A stretch of DNA of 64,000 bases, taken from Glaciihabitans tibetensis (GTDB taxonomy: Bacteria; Actinomycetota; Actinomycetes; Actinomycetales; Microbacteriaceae). Positions within the stretch are counted from its first letter, which is position 1. Each line of letters starts with the position of its first letter. Below the pieces are notes generated by a model, which saw only the letters and a list, made by a program, of their open reading frames with translations, was not told the DNA's origin and did no database searches. The stretch lies in assembly GCF_003003265.1 (NCBI RefSeq), contig NZ_PVTL01000003.1:372001-436000 (forward strand). Direction: 5' to 3'. Below, piece after piece: positions 33,533-42,118 of the stretch. The position numbers and the translations under genes were made by a program.

Positions 33533-35695
33533 GTGGTATCCGTCGTCGCGCGCGACCTCGCTTCTGACGAGATCGCACCCCCTACGAGCACCCCGCCCCG
33601 GTTTCGTCCCGATCTTCAGGGCCTGCGGGCGATCGCCGTGGTGGCTGTTGTGCTCGAGCACGTGCTGCGCACCCCGACGGGCGGTTTCGTCGGGGTGGAC
33701 ATCTTTTTTGTCCTGTCCGGCTTCCTGATCACCGACCTGCTGCTCCGTGAGTACGAGGTGACCGGACGGGTCTCGATGTCGCGGTTTTACGCGCGCCGCA
33801 TCCGTCGCATCCTCCCGAGTGCTGTCGCGGTGCTGGCGGCGACCGCCGTAGCGGCGAACTTCCTCTTCAACAAGGCGACCGCCCTGTCGACCTTCTGGGA
33901 CGCGGGCTACGCCTTCTTCTTCGCTGCCAATTGGCACTTCGCCGATTCGGGTACCGACTACTTCACCACCGCGGGCTCGGCCTCGCCGCTGCAGCACTAC
34001 TGGTCCCTCGCGGTAGAGGAACAGTTTTACCTGCTCTGGCCCTGGATCCTGATCGCCGGCCTCGCCATCGCGACGGCACTGTTCCGCACCTCCCCTCGCA
34101 AACGAAGCGTGCCGCGGCTCTTCGTCGGTGTGGTCATGGCTGTCATCGTGGCCGCGTCCTTCTGGCACGCGCTGCTTGAAACGGCCGCCAGCCCCACGAT
34201 CGCGTATTTCTCGACGTTCACCCGGGCCTGGGAACTCGGAGCGGGCGCGCTCCTCGCGGTGGCGGCACCGCTGTTTCTGCGCTGGCCGGCGGCGCTGCGC
34301 GCGGTGGTTGCCTGGATCGGCCTGGCGGGCATCGTCGCCGCGATTGTGCTGATCGACACGAGCCTCCCGTTTCCCGGACCGACCGCGGCAATCCCGGTGG
34401 CCGCTACCCTGCTGGTCATCGCCGCGGGCATCGGCGGCCCTCAACGGTCGCTGGTTCTGCTCACCAATCCCGTGAGCGTCTACGTCGGCAACATTTCATA
34501 CTCGCTCTATCTCTGGCATTTTCCGATCTCGGTGTTCCTCTTCCTGCTCATGCCCGATCGGGACCTCGTCGGCACCCTGATGGTGCTGGGTGCGATCCTG
34601 GTCGTCTCAATCCTGATGTACTCGCTCATCGAGCAGCCGCTGCACCGGTCGCCGTGGCTGCGGTCCTACCGCGATCGCCCCGGCGACCGCACGGTCGACT
34701 GGCAGGCCTGGCGCGACACGTTCGGCTCACAGTTCATCCTGTCGCTGACGGGGCTGATCGTCGTCGCCACCGTCATCGCCTTCGTGGTCGGGGTGTCGCC
34801 CCGCGGGTTCACGCCGATGACGGAACCCGCTGTGGACCCGGCCGCCAGTCAAAACCTGGAGCTCGCGCTACAGGCCGATCTCGCCGCTGCGGTCGCGGCA
34901 TCCGCCTGGCCCACAAATCTTTCTCCGTCGCTCGACGACGCGATCCGTTCGACGTCGAGCAACAACCCCGCGCGTGCCTGCTTCGACATCGGTGACACCC
35001 CGAGCTTTGATCGCTGCACCTGGGGCAGTGGCGACGCGCCGAACCACATGTACCTCGTGGGGGACTCCGAGGCGCTCTCGTACGCGCCGGCGTTCAAAAC
35101 CATCGCCGAGTCGAGCGGTGGCCAGTGGAAAATCACGACGATCGGTCTTTATGGCTGCCGCTTCACGGAGGTGCAGATCCAGAACGATGGCGCGGGCGTG
35201 ACCGAGGCGTGCCCGCAGCGTAAGCAGGACATCGCCGAACGCATCGGCGCTGACGCGCCGCAACTGGTCGTGGTAGCGAACGCCTACGCGCTGGGAAACA
35301 GCGCACAGGGCGGATCTTTGTCCGTGGCATCCATCGTCACATCGACGTCAGCGGAGGCCGCGAAGTACAACGCCGCCGGCAAAATCGTGTACCTCGCGCC
35401 ACCGCCGCTCGGCATGGAGCTCAGCACGTGCTACTCGCCCCTGCTGAGTCCGCAGAGCTGCAATGCGCCGGTGGGCAAGACATGGAACGAATTCGCCGAG
35501 GCGACCAGTGCGGCGGCGGCGGCCAGTGGTGACCGGTTCATCTCGTCGCTCGGCTTCAGCTGCGCGAACGGGCTGTGCCCCGCGTTCGCCGGGACCCTTC
35601 CGACCAAGTACGACACCGTGCACATGACGAGTGCGTACTCGGCGCGGGTGGCCCCCTCGATCCAGAATGCGCTGGTGGCGCTCGGCGCGATGTGA
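33533..35695 (+). CDS. Acyltransferase-3 / SGNH fusion (OafA-like O-acetyltransferase)
   Basis: 720 residues. The N-terminal 400 residues are an integral-membrane acyltransferase-3 domain (RPDLQGLRAIAVVAVVLEH with the conserved His, FFVLSGFLITDLLLRE, FYARRIRRILPS, SLAVEEQFYLLWP). After a long linker, residues about 500-720 form an extracytoplasmic SGNH esterase-like domain (YLVGDSEALSYAP block I). Such proteins O-acetylate cell-surface glycans; the acceptor is unknown. It starts at a GTG. Confidence 0.9.
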   Translation: MVSVVARDLASDEIAPPTSTPPRFRPDLQGLRAIAVVAVVLEHVLRTPTGGFVGVDIFFVLSGFLITDLLLREYEVTGRVSMSRFYARRIRRILPSAVAVLAATAVAANFLFNKATALSTFWDAGYAFFFAANWHFADSGTDYFTTAGSASPLQHYWSLAVEEQFYLLWPWILIAGLAIATALFRTSPRKRSVPRLFVGVVMAVIVAASFWHALLETAASPTIAYFSTFTRAWELGAGALLAVAAPLFLRWPAALRAVVAWIGLAGIVAAIVLIDTSLPFPGPTAAIPVAATLLVIAAGIGGPQRSLVLLTNPVSVYVGNISYSLYLWHFPISVFLFLLMPDRDLVGTLMVLGAILVVSILMYSLIEQPLHRSPWLRSYRDRPGDRTVDWQAWRDTFGSQFILSLTGLIVVATVIAFVVGVSPRGFTPMTEPAVDPAASQNLELALQADLAAAVAASAWPTNLSPSLDDAIRSTSSNNPARACFDIGDTPSFDRCTWGSGDAPNHMYLVGDSEALSYAPAFKTIAESSGGQWKITTIGLYGCRFTEVQIQNDGAGVTEACPQRKQDIAERIGADAPQLVVVANAYALGNSAQGGSLSVASIVTSTSAEAAKYNAAGKIVYLAPPPLGMELSTCYSPLLSPQSCNAPVGKTWNEFAEATSAAAAASGDRFISSLGFSCANGLCPAFAGTLPTKYDTVHMTSAYSARVAPSIQNALVALGAM

Positions 35696-35739
35696 CCGCC
35701 GACGAGACAGCGGCGACTTGGGGTGACACCGGGTGATGG

Positions 35740-37131
35740 TCAGCCGATGATCGGGCGTTCCTCCGGATAACGGAAGAGCAGGTTGCGCCGGCGGATTGCG
35801 AGGGCGGATGCCAGTCCGATCGGACCCACCCGTCCGGCGAACATCAGCGCCGCGAGCACGTACTTGCCCGCGGGGGGCAGCTCTTCGCTCAACCCCACGC
35901 TGAGTCCGCAGGTGGCGAAGCCGGAGATCACCTCGAACAGGATGCGGTCGAGCGGCGCGTCGCTGACGAGCATGATGAGGCCGGTCGCGCCGAGCACCAG
36001 GGTGGCTCCGAGGAACGTCACACTGATGGCCACGCGGAGGGCGTCTTCTGGGATGTTTCGTCCGAAGATCATCAGGTGCTTGTCACCCTTGGCCTCAGCG
36101 AGAATGGCGAGAAAGAGCACCGCGATGGTGGTCACCTTGATTCCTCCCGCGGTGGAGGCCGATCCACCCCCAACGAACATCAGCGCGTCGGTCGCGAGCA
36201 GGGTGATCGCGTTCGAGTCAGACGGGTCTACCAGGGAGAAGCCGCCGGAGCGCATCATCGTGGAGGCGAACAGGGCGTGGAAGAGCTTGTCGGCGACGCT
36301 CATGTCACCGATGGTCTTCACGTTCGACCATTCGAGCAGGCCCCAGAGCGCTGCGCCGGCGACGAGGAGGATGGTCGTCGTGCTGAGCGTCAGTTTGGTG
36401 TGCAGGGTCCACCTGCGCCACTGCCATTTCACCACCATCAGCACGAGGAAGATGGGGAAGCCGAAGCTGCCGATGAAGACCCCGACCATGATCGGCACGA
36501 GGATCCACAAGTCCCCCTCGAATCCGAGCAGACCGTCGGGGTGGACGACAAAGCCGGCGTTGTTGAAGGCGGAGATGGCGTAGAAGATTCCGTGCCAGAG
36601 TCCCGTCAGAAACGACTCTTCGACGATGATGAAGCGCGGCACGAGGATGACCGCGAGAGCGAGCTCCAGGGCGAGCGAGGTGACGATGACGATCCGCAGC
36701 AGCGATTGCACCTCGCCGAGGCGGGTGGTGCCGATGCCTTGCTGCGCGAGAATCCGACCGCGCACGCCGAGGTGCCTGGTCACCGCACGCGAGAGCAAAA
36801 GGGCGATCGTCACAATGCCGAGGCCGCCGATCTGGATGCCCAGGAGAATGACAACCTGGCCGAAGAACGACCAGTGTTCTGCCGTGTTCACGGTGGTGAG
36901 CCCGGTCACGGTTACGGCGGACGCGGCGGTGAATATCGCGTCGTACGGTGGGGTGGATTCGCCGTTCGCGGCTGAGATGGGAAGACTGAGCAGTCCGGCG
37001 AAAAGCAGGACGACCATCAGGATAACGACGAGGGCGAGAAGTGCGGGGGACGCCGTGACGAGCTTGTTGCCCGCCGTGACGAGACGCCGCCCGAGTGTAG
37101 GGAGACCTGACGTGGTGCGCGTGTGCTCCAT
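35740..37131 (-). CDS. trkH: TrkH/KtrB-family potassium transporter
   Basis: 463 residues of the SKT potassium-uptake family, with repeated membrane-pore-membrane units and selectivity-filter regions such as TAASAVTVTGLTTVNT and ISAFNNAGFVVHPDG. It needs a TrkA/KtrA regulatory subunit, not found nearby. The ATG at 37129-37131 is preceded by GAGAGGA and is preferred to the ATG nine codons upstream. Confidence 0.92.
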   Translation of the reverse strand: MEHTRTTSGLPTLGRRLVTAGNKLVTASPALLALVVILMVVLLFAGLLSLPISAANGESTPPYDAIFTAASAVTVTGLTTVNTAEHWSFFGQVVILLGIQIGGLGIVTIALLLSRAVTRHLGVRGRILAQQGIGTTRLGEVQSLLRIVIVTSLALELALAVILVPRFIIVEESFLTGLWHGIFYAISAFNNAGFVVHPDGLLGFEGDLWILVPIMVGVFIGSFGFPIFLVLMVVKWQWRRWTLHTKLTLSTTTILLVAGAALWGLLEWSNVKTIGDMSVADKLFHALFASTMMRSGGFSLVDPSDSNAITLLATDALMFVGGGSASTAGGIKVTTIAVLFLAILAEAKGDKHLMIFGRNIPEDALRVAISVTFLGATLVLGATGLIMLVSDAPLDRILFEVISGFATCGLSVGLSEELPPAGKYVLAALMFAGRVGPIGLASALAIRRRNLLFRYPEERPIIG

Positions 37132-37265
37132 CGCCGTCCTCTCCCGATCCCGGTCCATTGCTGATGGACATGGATCACATTAGCTGTTTGGTCGGCGCAC
37201 AAATATCACCGCGCGGGCACCAATCCCACCTGTTTACTCGAACTTTCCTCAGCGGACGGTAGGGT

Positions 37266-37279
37266 AGACCAAACGGTCT
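37266..37279. promoter_or_regulatory. TetR-like dyad before the WXG-like gene
   Basis: AGACC-AAAC-GGTCT, the shape of many TetR-family operators, 11 bp upstream of the start codon and next to a -10-like TAGGGT (37260-37265). Confidence 0.35.
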
Positions 37280-37290
37280 GAGGGGGCACA

Positions 37291-37572
37291 GTGGCGGATT
37301 TGCAGATATCGGGGGATTACCTCGACTCTTTGCGCGCGAGCTTCACCACGCTCGCCGCTCTGGTGTCACCCGAAGACGGTGCCGCGGTGGATCACAGTTC
37401 GTGTGGTTCGGAGATCGTGGCATCCGCGGGCAATTACCTCGTTTCCGTGCAGGATTCGCGGGCGGCGATCGCTGCGGGCAACGCGACCGCCCTCAGTGTG
37501 CATGCAGGGACAACCAGCGTCGAAGTCGAGGCGCTCGAGGCGAGCCTTGCCCGATCCGCGGGGGACCTATGA
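37291..37572 (+). CDS. Small WXG100-like helical protein
   Basis: 93 residues, predicted all helical, without Trp-x-Gly but of the size and composition of type VII secretion partner proteins (ISGDYLDSLRASFTTLAALV, then SVEVEALEASLARSAGDL). It starts at a GTG with AGGGGG just upstream. Its stop overlaps the start of the hydrolase gene (ATGA), so the two are made together, as partner and cargo usually are. Assignment is by context. Confidence 0.55.
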   Translation: MADLQISGDYLDSLRASFTTLAALVSPEDGAAVDHSSCGSEIVASAGNYLVSVQDSRAAIAAGNATALSVHAGTTSVEVEALEASLARSAGDL

Positions 37573-39413
37573 GCTGGGACCCATTCCCGCCGTCGACCTC
37601 GAGCTGGAGCCTCGTCTTTGAGGTTCCCGATCCTGGCGCCGGCGACGTCGACAATCTGCGGGCCATCGCGGCGTCGCGAACCGCACTCGTGAAGAGTATC
37701 GATACGGCGATCGCGAGCGTGAGGAGCATTTCCTCAGACCTGTCCGCCCACTGGACCGGGCTCGCGGCCGACACCAATCTCAATGCCACACTTGCCCTGG
37801 TTCCCGACCTGACCACCCTGCGGGCGTCGTACGAGGCGCACGCGTCGGCTCTGACGACCTATGCCGCCGAGGTCGATCGAATCAAAATAGAGGCCGAGGC
37901 GCAAGCAGCGGTGTACAACCAGGCGACGAGCGATGTGGCGGATTCGCGCGCCCAGCGCGCGGCCATCGACGGTATTGGCCAGTACACCCCGCGCGAGTAC
38001 GAAGCCCCCGTCGGGGCGCCCGCCGGAACGTACGACGAGGACGACTGGCGGCGCGCTGTGCTGCTGGACGGTTACGTCGAAGAAGGCCGAGAAACAATTG
38101 CCGCGGCGCGGGCGGCACTGGAGGCGTTGGTCGCCGACAGGGCTGCGGCCGACCAGGCATGCGCTGACGCGCTGCTCGGGGGTTCTGCCACGGGTCCATT
38201 CGGCGCCATCACAATGGATTCGTCCATTACCCAGGAGGAATTGTTTGCTCTGCTGGCGACCATGTCGCCAACCGAAGCTGCCCTGTTCCTGAACAGTCAC
38301 TCTTCTGCCGTCAATCTGCTGGAGGACGGCAATCCTGACAACGCCGCGGAGGTCGCCGCACTCTGGCTGGCGCTCGGCGCCGGTGGCACCGAGGTGGCAA
38401 GGGAAAATCCTCGCGTTGTGGGAAACCTGGAGGGCGCGTCTTCGTGGGACCGCGGGATCGCCAACCAGCTTGTTCTCACCGCGGAGATCGAGGAGGCTGA
38501 GAGGCTTTTCGCCAACGGCGGCAACCGTGATTCCGACTACTACGAGAGTCGCCTCGTAACGCTCCGCGGCATCCAAACGGCCGTCGGTGACGGACTCGGC
38601 GCGAAGCCACCGCGTACCATTCACTCACTCGACACCAGTGACAAGATCCTCGGCTCTATTGTTCTGGGTGACCTCGACAACGCGGAATATGCCTCTTACA
38701 ACGTGCCCGGTATGGACACCACTGCCGACAACATGAGCGGCTGGACCGACGATTCCAATACCTTCTATGCCAAGCAGGTTCAACTTCTTATCGCCGGAGG
38801 AATGGACAAAGCTGACGCCAAGAAGGAAGTCGCGGTGGTCGCGTGGATCGGGTACGACACCCCGAACCCGCTGACGGTCAGCTCTGAAATCGAAGCGTAT
38901 AACGGCGCGGCGAAGCTCGACGCCTCGATCGCGGGAACCCAGGCGCAGCGGGATCTCCACAATCCGAACGGACGCCTGGGAGTAATTGCCCACTCCTACG
39001 GTTCCACAACCGCGATGCTTGCCCTGTCAAGAGACCGGGGAGTCGACACCCTGGTGACCTATGGTTCCGCCGGAGAAGTGATCGGGTCGAACCCGGTTCT
39101 CACCGATGGCTGGTATCAAACCCAGATCTGGGACGACCCGTGGGCGCGCGTCGGGCAGTTGCTGGGTGGACGACCGTCCCCATTCCTTGATCCCGATTCA
39201 CAGCCGCTGGATGCCGAGGGCGGATCCTGGTACAACCCACGCACGAAAACACGCGAGTATGTGATTGACGCGTCCGGACACTCCGGCTATCTGGTGAAAG
39301 ACACCGCGTCGCTGCACAATATGGCAGCAATCACAATCGACCGCCCGGATTTGGTTTCCGTTCCTGAGCCTCCAACCCCGGTGCGCACCCCTCGGCCCGT
39401 TCCACCCAATTAG
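37569..39413 (+). CDS. DUF1023-type alpha/beta hydrolase with helical WXG-like N-terminus
   Basis: 614 residues. The first 220 or so are helical (DVDNLRAIAASRTALVKSID, HWTGLAADTNLNATLALVP) like the N-terminal targeting part of type VII substrates. The C-terminal half is an alpha/beta hydrolase of the DUF1023 kind: VVAWIGYDTPNPL, nucleophile elbow AHSYGST (Ser476), and a His in ASGHSGY. There is no signal peptide, which fits non-Sec export. The ATG at 37569 overlaps the preceding stop. The enzymatic substrate is unknown; a cell-wall lipid or ester is possible. A lipoprotein gene follows after 10 bp. Confidence 0.75.
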   Translation: MSWDPFPPSTSSWSLVFEVPDPGAGDVDNLRAIAASRTALVKSIDTAIASVRSISSDLSAHWTGLAADTNLNATLALVPDLTTLRASYEAHASALTTYAAEVDRIKIEAEAQAAVYNQATSDVADSRAQRAAIDGIGQYTPREYEAPVGAPAGTYDEDDWRRAVLLDGYVEEGRETIAAARAALEALVADRAAADQACADALLGGSATGPFGAITMDSSITQEELFALLATMSPTEAALFLNSHSSAVNLLEDGNPDNAAEVAALWLALGAGGTEVARENPRVVGNLEGASSWDRGIANQLVLTAEIEEAERLFANGGNRDSDYYESRLVTLRGIQTAVGDGLGAKPPRTIHSLDTSDKILGSIVLGDLDNAEYASYNVPGMDTTADNMSGWTDDSNTFYAKQVQLLIAGGMDKADAKKEVAVVAWIGYDTPNPLTVSSEIEAYNGAAKLDASIAGTQAQRDLHNPNGRLGVIAHSYGSTTAMLALSRDRGVDTLVTYGSAGEVIGSNPVLTDGWYQTQIWDDPWARVGQLLGGRPSPFLDPDSQPLDAEGGSWYNPRTKTREYVIDASGHSGYLVKDTASLHNMAAITIDRPDLVSVPEPPTPVRTPRPVPPN

Positions 39414-39423
39414 AGAGCGCACC

Positions 39424-39966
39424 ATGCACCAACACCTAGCAACAAAGCTCAGCATGGCGGTCGCGGTCGTCGTTCTGGTAACGCTGACCAGTTGTTCCGG
39501 CCAGACAACGCCCGAGACGTCGCCGACCTCTTCCCAGGAGACAGAAATGATCGATCCAGCGCAGGCACGAACCGACCTCTATGCCCAACTCGACGCGGCG
39601 CAGGCGCTGGTCGGCGGGGAATGGGACAACTCCGACGACTCCAGCCCCATGGGCTGCACCCTGAACAGCACCGAGGGGGTGACCTTCACGGGCACACGAT
39701 ACTCGAACGACACCGCGGGCGAGGAAAGCCTTGCCGCGGTCGCGCAGCTGTGGGAAGGAATGGGCTTCACGACGGAAGCGAGGAACGACGTGGGACCGTA
39801 CAAGGTGATCGTCGCGACATCCACCACTGATCCGTCTCATGTGCTCCGCTATGGTCTTGCCGAACAGGCGATGTACCTCGAGGGGCAGGGCGCCTGCGGT
39901 GAGGGCGACCTGTACGAATGGGTCATGAAGATTCGCCAGGAATCCGAAGACGCTACCCAGGAGTAG
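39424..39966 (+). CDS. Lipoprotein of unknown function following the hydrolase gene
   Basis: 180 residues. The signal peptide ends at LTSC, so the product is anchored outside the membrane. The mature part has two further Cys, in PMGCTLNS and GQGACGEG, and an alternating alpha/beta pattern with LWEGMGF and YKVIVATS. A lipoprotein of similar layout is encoded at 56890. Co-transcribed with the hydrolase, it might be its partner or an inhibitor; that is speculation. Confidence 0.7.
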   Translation: MHQHLATKLSMAVAVVVLVTLTSCSGQTTPETSPTSSQETEMIDPAQARTDLYAQLDAAQALVGGEWDNSDDSSPMGCTLNSTEGVTFTGTRYSNDTAGEESLAAVAQLWEGMGFTTEARNDVGPYKVIVATSTTDPSHVLRYGLAEQAMYLEGQGACGEGDLYEWVMKIRQESEDATQE

Positions 39967-40017
39967 CTACCGGGCAATTTCGCGGCACGGGCTGTCTTGG
40001 CGGCCGGGGAGTTTCAT

Positions 40018-40032
40018 ACTGGAGTCTCCAGT
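40018..40032. repeat. Inverted repeat upstream of terC
   Basis: ACTGGAG-T-CTCCAGT, 60 bp before the terC start. It may be an operator or the remnant of a terminator. Confidence 0.5.
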
Positions 40033-40091
40033 CTTGTTTGTAATGGCGCGACGTTCTGGCCCACTGCATCCATTTCTGCCCGAAGGACCCC

Positions 40092-41135
40092 ATGGAGCTT
40101 CCGCTGCCGCTCGCGTTCGAAATCACCTCGATTGCCGTGCTCACCGCGATCATCGTCATCGACCTGATCCTGGCCTACCGTCGCCCGCACGTTCCCTCGA
40201 CCCGGGAATCATCCTTGTGGGTCGGCTTCTACGTAGGACTGGCGCTGATCTTCGCGGTGATCATGTTCTTCGTCGGCGGCAGCGAACACGCCGGGCAGTT
40301 CATTGCCGGGTGGCTGACCGAATACAGCCTGTCTGTCGACAACCTGTTCGTGTTCGTCATCATCATGGCGCGCTTCAAGGTGCCGCGAAAGTATCAGCAG
40401 GAAGTGCTGATGGTGGGCATCATCCTCGCCCTTATCTTTCGTGGGATATTCATCCTCCTCGGTGCGCAACTGATCGAAACGTTCAGCTGGATCTTCTATC
40501 TCTTCGGAGCGTTTTTGCTCTACACGGCAATCAACCAGGCCTTCGGAAATCACGACGACGAGATGGAGTCTGAAAGCCGGCTCATCAAGTTCCTGCGCAG
40601 GCACGTCGCGATCACTGACGACTACGACGGCGCGAAGATTCGCACCGTGGTCGATGGCAGAAAAGTGCTGACGCCGATCGTCATCGTGTTTGTCGCGCTC
40701 GGCACCACCGACCTTGTGTTCGCCCTCGACTCGATCCCCGCAATCTTCGGCATCACGCAGAGCGCCTTCATCGTCTTCTGCGCAAACGTGTTCGCGCTGA
40801 TGGGGCTGCGCCAGCTGTACTTCCTTCTTGGCGACCTCATCGACCGTTTGGTGTACCTGAAGTACGGCATCGCCTTCATCCTCGCGTTTATCGGAGTGAA
40901 GTTGTTTTTCCATGCGCTTCACGAGAACGAGGTCTTCTTCATCAACGGCGGCGAGCACGTCGAGTGGGCGCCCGAGATCAGTACCCTCACCTCGCTCGCG
41001 GTCATCGTGCTGTCGATGGCCGTCGCGGTCGTGGCGAGCCTCGTGAAGATCCGTTCAGACGCCAAGCGCTCGGCGGCGGCCGACGCCAACGCGACCCTCG
41101 ACCGCACCGTCGACGACCGCGAGCTCCGGGACTGA
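40092..41135 (+). CDS. TerC-family integral membrane protein
   Basis: 347 residues with seven or more membrane helices and the TerC/Alx signature: acidic residues in IVIDLILAYRR, TEYSLSVDNLFVFVIIMARF and LGTTDLVFALDSIPAIFG. Members export manganese or support metal loading of secreted proteins, and some confer tellurite resistance. A ribosome site (GAAGGA) precedes the ATG. I looked for a yybP-ykoY manganese riboswitch upstream and did not find its conserved elements. Confidence 0.9.
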   Translation: MELPLPLAFEITSIAVLTAIIVIDLILAYRRPHVPSTRESSLWVGFYVGLALIFAVIMFFVGGSEHAGQFIAGWLTEYSLSVDNLFVFVIIMARFKVPRKYQQEVLMVGIILALIFRGIFILLGAQLIETFSWIFYLFGAFLLYTAINQAFGNHDDEMESESRLIKFLRRHVAITDDYDGAKIRTVVDGRKVLTPIVIVFVALGTTDLVFALDSIPAIFGITQSAFIVFCANVFALMGLRQLYFLLGDLIDRLVYLKYGIAFILAFIGVKLFFHALHENEVFFINGGEHVEWAPEISTLTSLAVIVLSMAVAVVASLVKIRSDAKRSAAADANATLDRTVDDRELRD

Positions 41136-41196
41136 CTCCCGCGGGTGCTAACACGACAACGGCTCACGGTCTCGCGCCGACTTGGTACCGTTGAGA

Positions 41197-41219
41197 CGCG
41201 CGGCGGGTCGAGCCGCGCG
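41197..41219 (+). other. Hairpin before the PP2C gene
   Basis: CGCGCGGC, loop GGGTCGA, GCCGCGCG: an 8-bp stem ending 21 bp before the phosphatase ATG. No T-tract; possibly a leader structure or weak terminator after terC. Confidence 0.4.
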
Positions 41220-41240
41220 CCAATCGTTCCGGGGGACCAC

Positions 41241-42095
41241 ATGCAGACAACGAGCGTTGTGCTGGTTGCCAACGGTGAGGCGCGCTTGAGTGCCTCGGCC
41301 CAGAGCGTCGTGGGTATGGTGCGCCGGGTGAACGAGGACAGCTACCTCGCGCGAAGCCCGTTATTTGTCGTCGCGGACGGCATGGGCGGGCACGAGCGCG
41401 GCGACCGGGCGAGCCAGGCCATCATCGCAACGCTCGACGGCCTGCTTCCGAAGGGTTCGATCCCCACGTCCGCCGCCGTGGTCGAGGCCCTCTCCTCTGC
41501 GAACGACGCCGTTCGGGCGCTCGGCGACGAGCACGGCCGCCGACTGATGTCTGGATCGACCCTTGCCGGCGTCTGCCTGGTGGGGCGGGACGACGTGACC
41601 GGACTCCACTGGATGGTGTTCAACGTCGGAGATTCCCGTATTTACAGCTGGGACGGCCGCAGCCTGGTGCAGCTGAGTGTGGACCACTCGGCCGTGCAGG
41701 AGATGGTGGATGCTGGCGAGCTCACCAATGACGGAGCGCGACGGCATCCGAATCGCAACATCATCACTCGTGCGGTGGGCGCCGAGGACAGCGTTGAGGC
41801 AGATATTTGGCTCCTCCCGGCTGACGGACCCCAGTCATTTCTCATCTGTTCGGACGGCCTCACCCGGGACCTCGAAGACGAGGACATCGCGCGCGTCCTC
41901 GCCGAGTACGGAGTGGGCGGCACGCAACTCTCGGTTGCTGACGCGCTCGTCGACGCCGCGAACATCGCCGGCGGTGGCGACAACATCACCGCCGTGGTGC
42001 TGAACTGCGAAGTGACGGGTGCGTCGCCAGACGACCGAACCAGCGAGCGCGCCGGTGCTTCCGCTATCCACGACGACACTCGACCTCGGCTCTAG
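41241..42095 (+). CDS. PP2C-family Ser/Thr protein phosphatase
   Basis: 284 residues, soluble. All metal-binding motifs of PPM phosphatases are present: VNEDSYL, VADGMGGHERGD, FNVGDSRIY, CSDGLTRDLEDE and GGGDNITAVVL. It should reverse phosphorylation by the kinase encoded two genes downstream. A CGGGGGACC ribosome site precedes the ATG. First gene of a PP2C-FHA-kinase operon. Confidence 0.92.
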   Translation: MQTTSVVLVANGEARLSASAQSVVGMVRRVNEDSYLARSPLFVVADGMGGHERGDRASQAIIATLDGLLPKGSIPTSAAVVEALSSANDAVRALGDEHGRRLMSGSTLAGVCLVGRDDVTGLHWMVFNVGDSRIYSWDGRSLVQLSVDHSAVQEMVDAGELTNDGARRHPNRNIITRAVGAEDSVEADIWLLPADGPQSFLICSDGLTRDLEDEDIARVLAEYGVGGTQLSVADALVDAANIAGGGDNITAVVLNCEVTGASPDDRTSERAGASAIHDDTRPRL

Positions 42096-42118
42096 CCGCA
42101 ACCAGGGACAGGCTCATC

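Noticed and set aside
39967-40091. yybP-ykoY manganese riboswitch upstream of terC
   Set aside because: A GGGGAG string and an inverted repeat are present, but the conserved loops and junctions of that riboswitch are not; the gap is also short.
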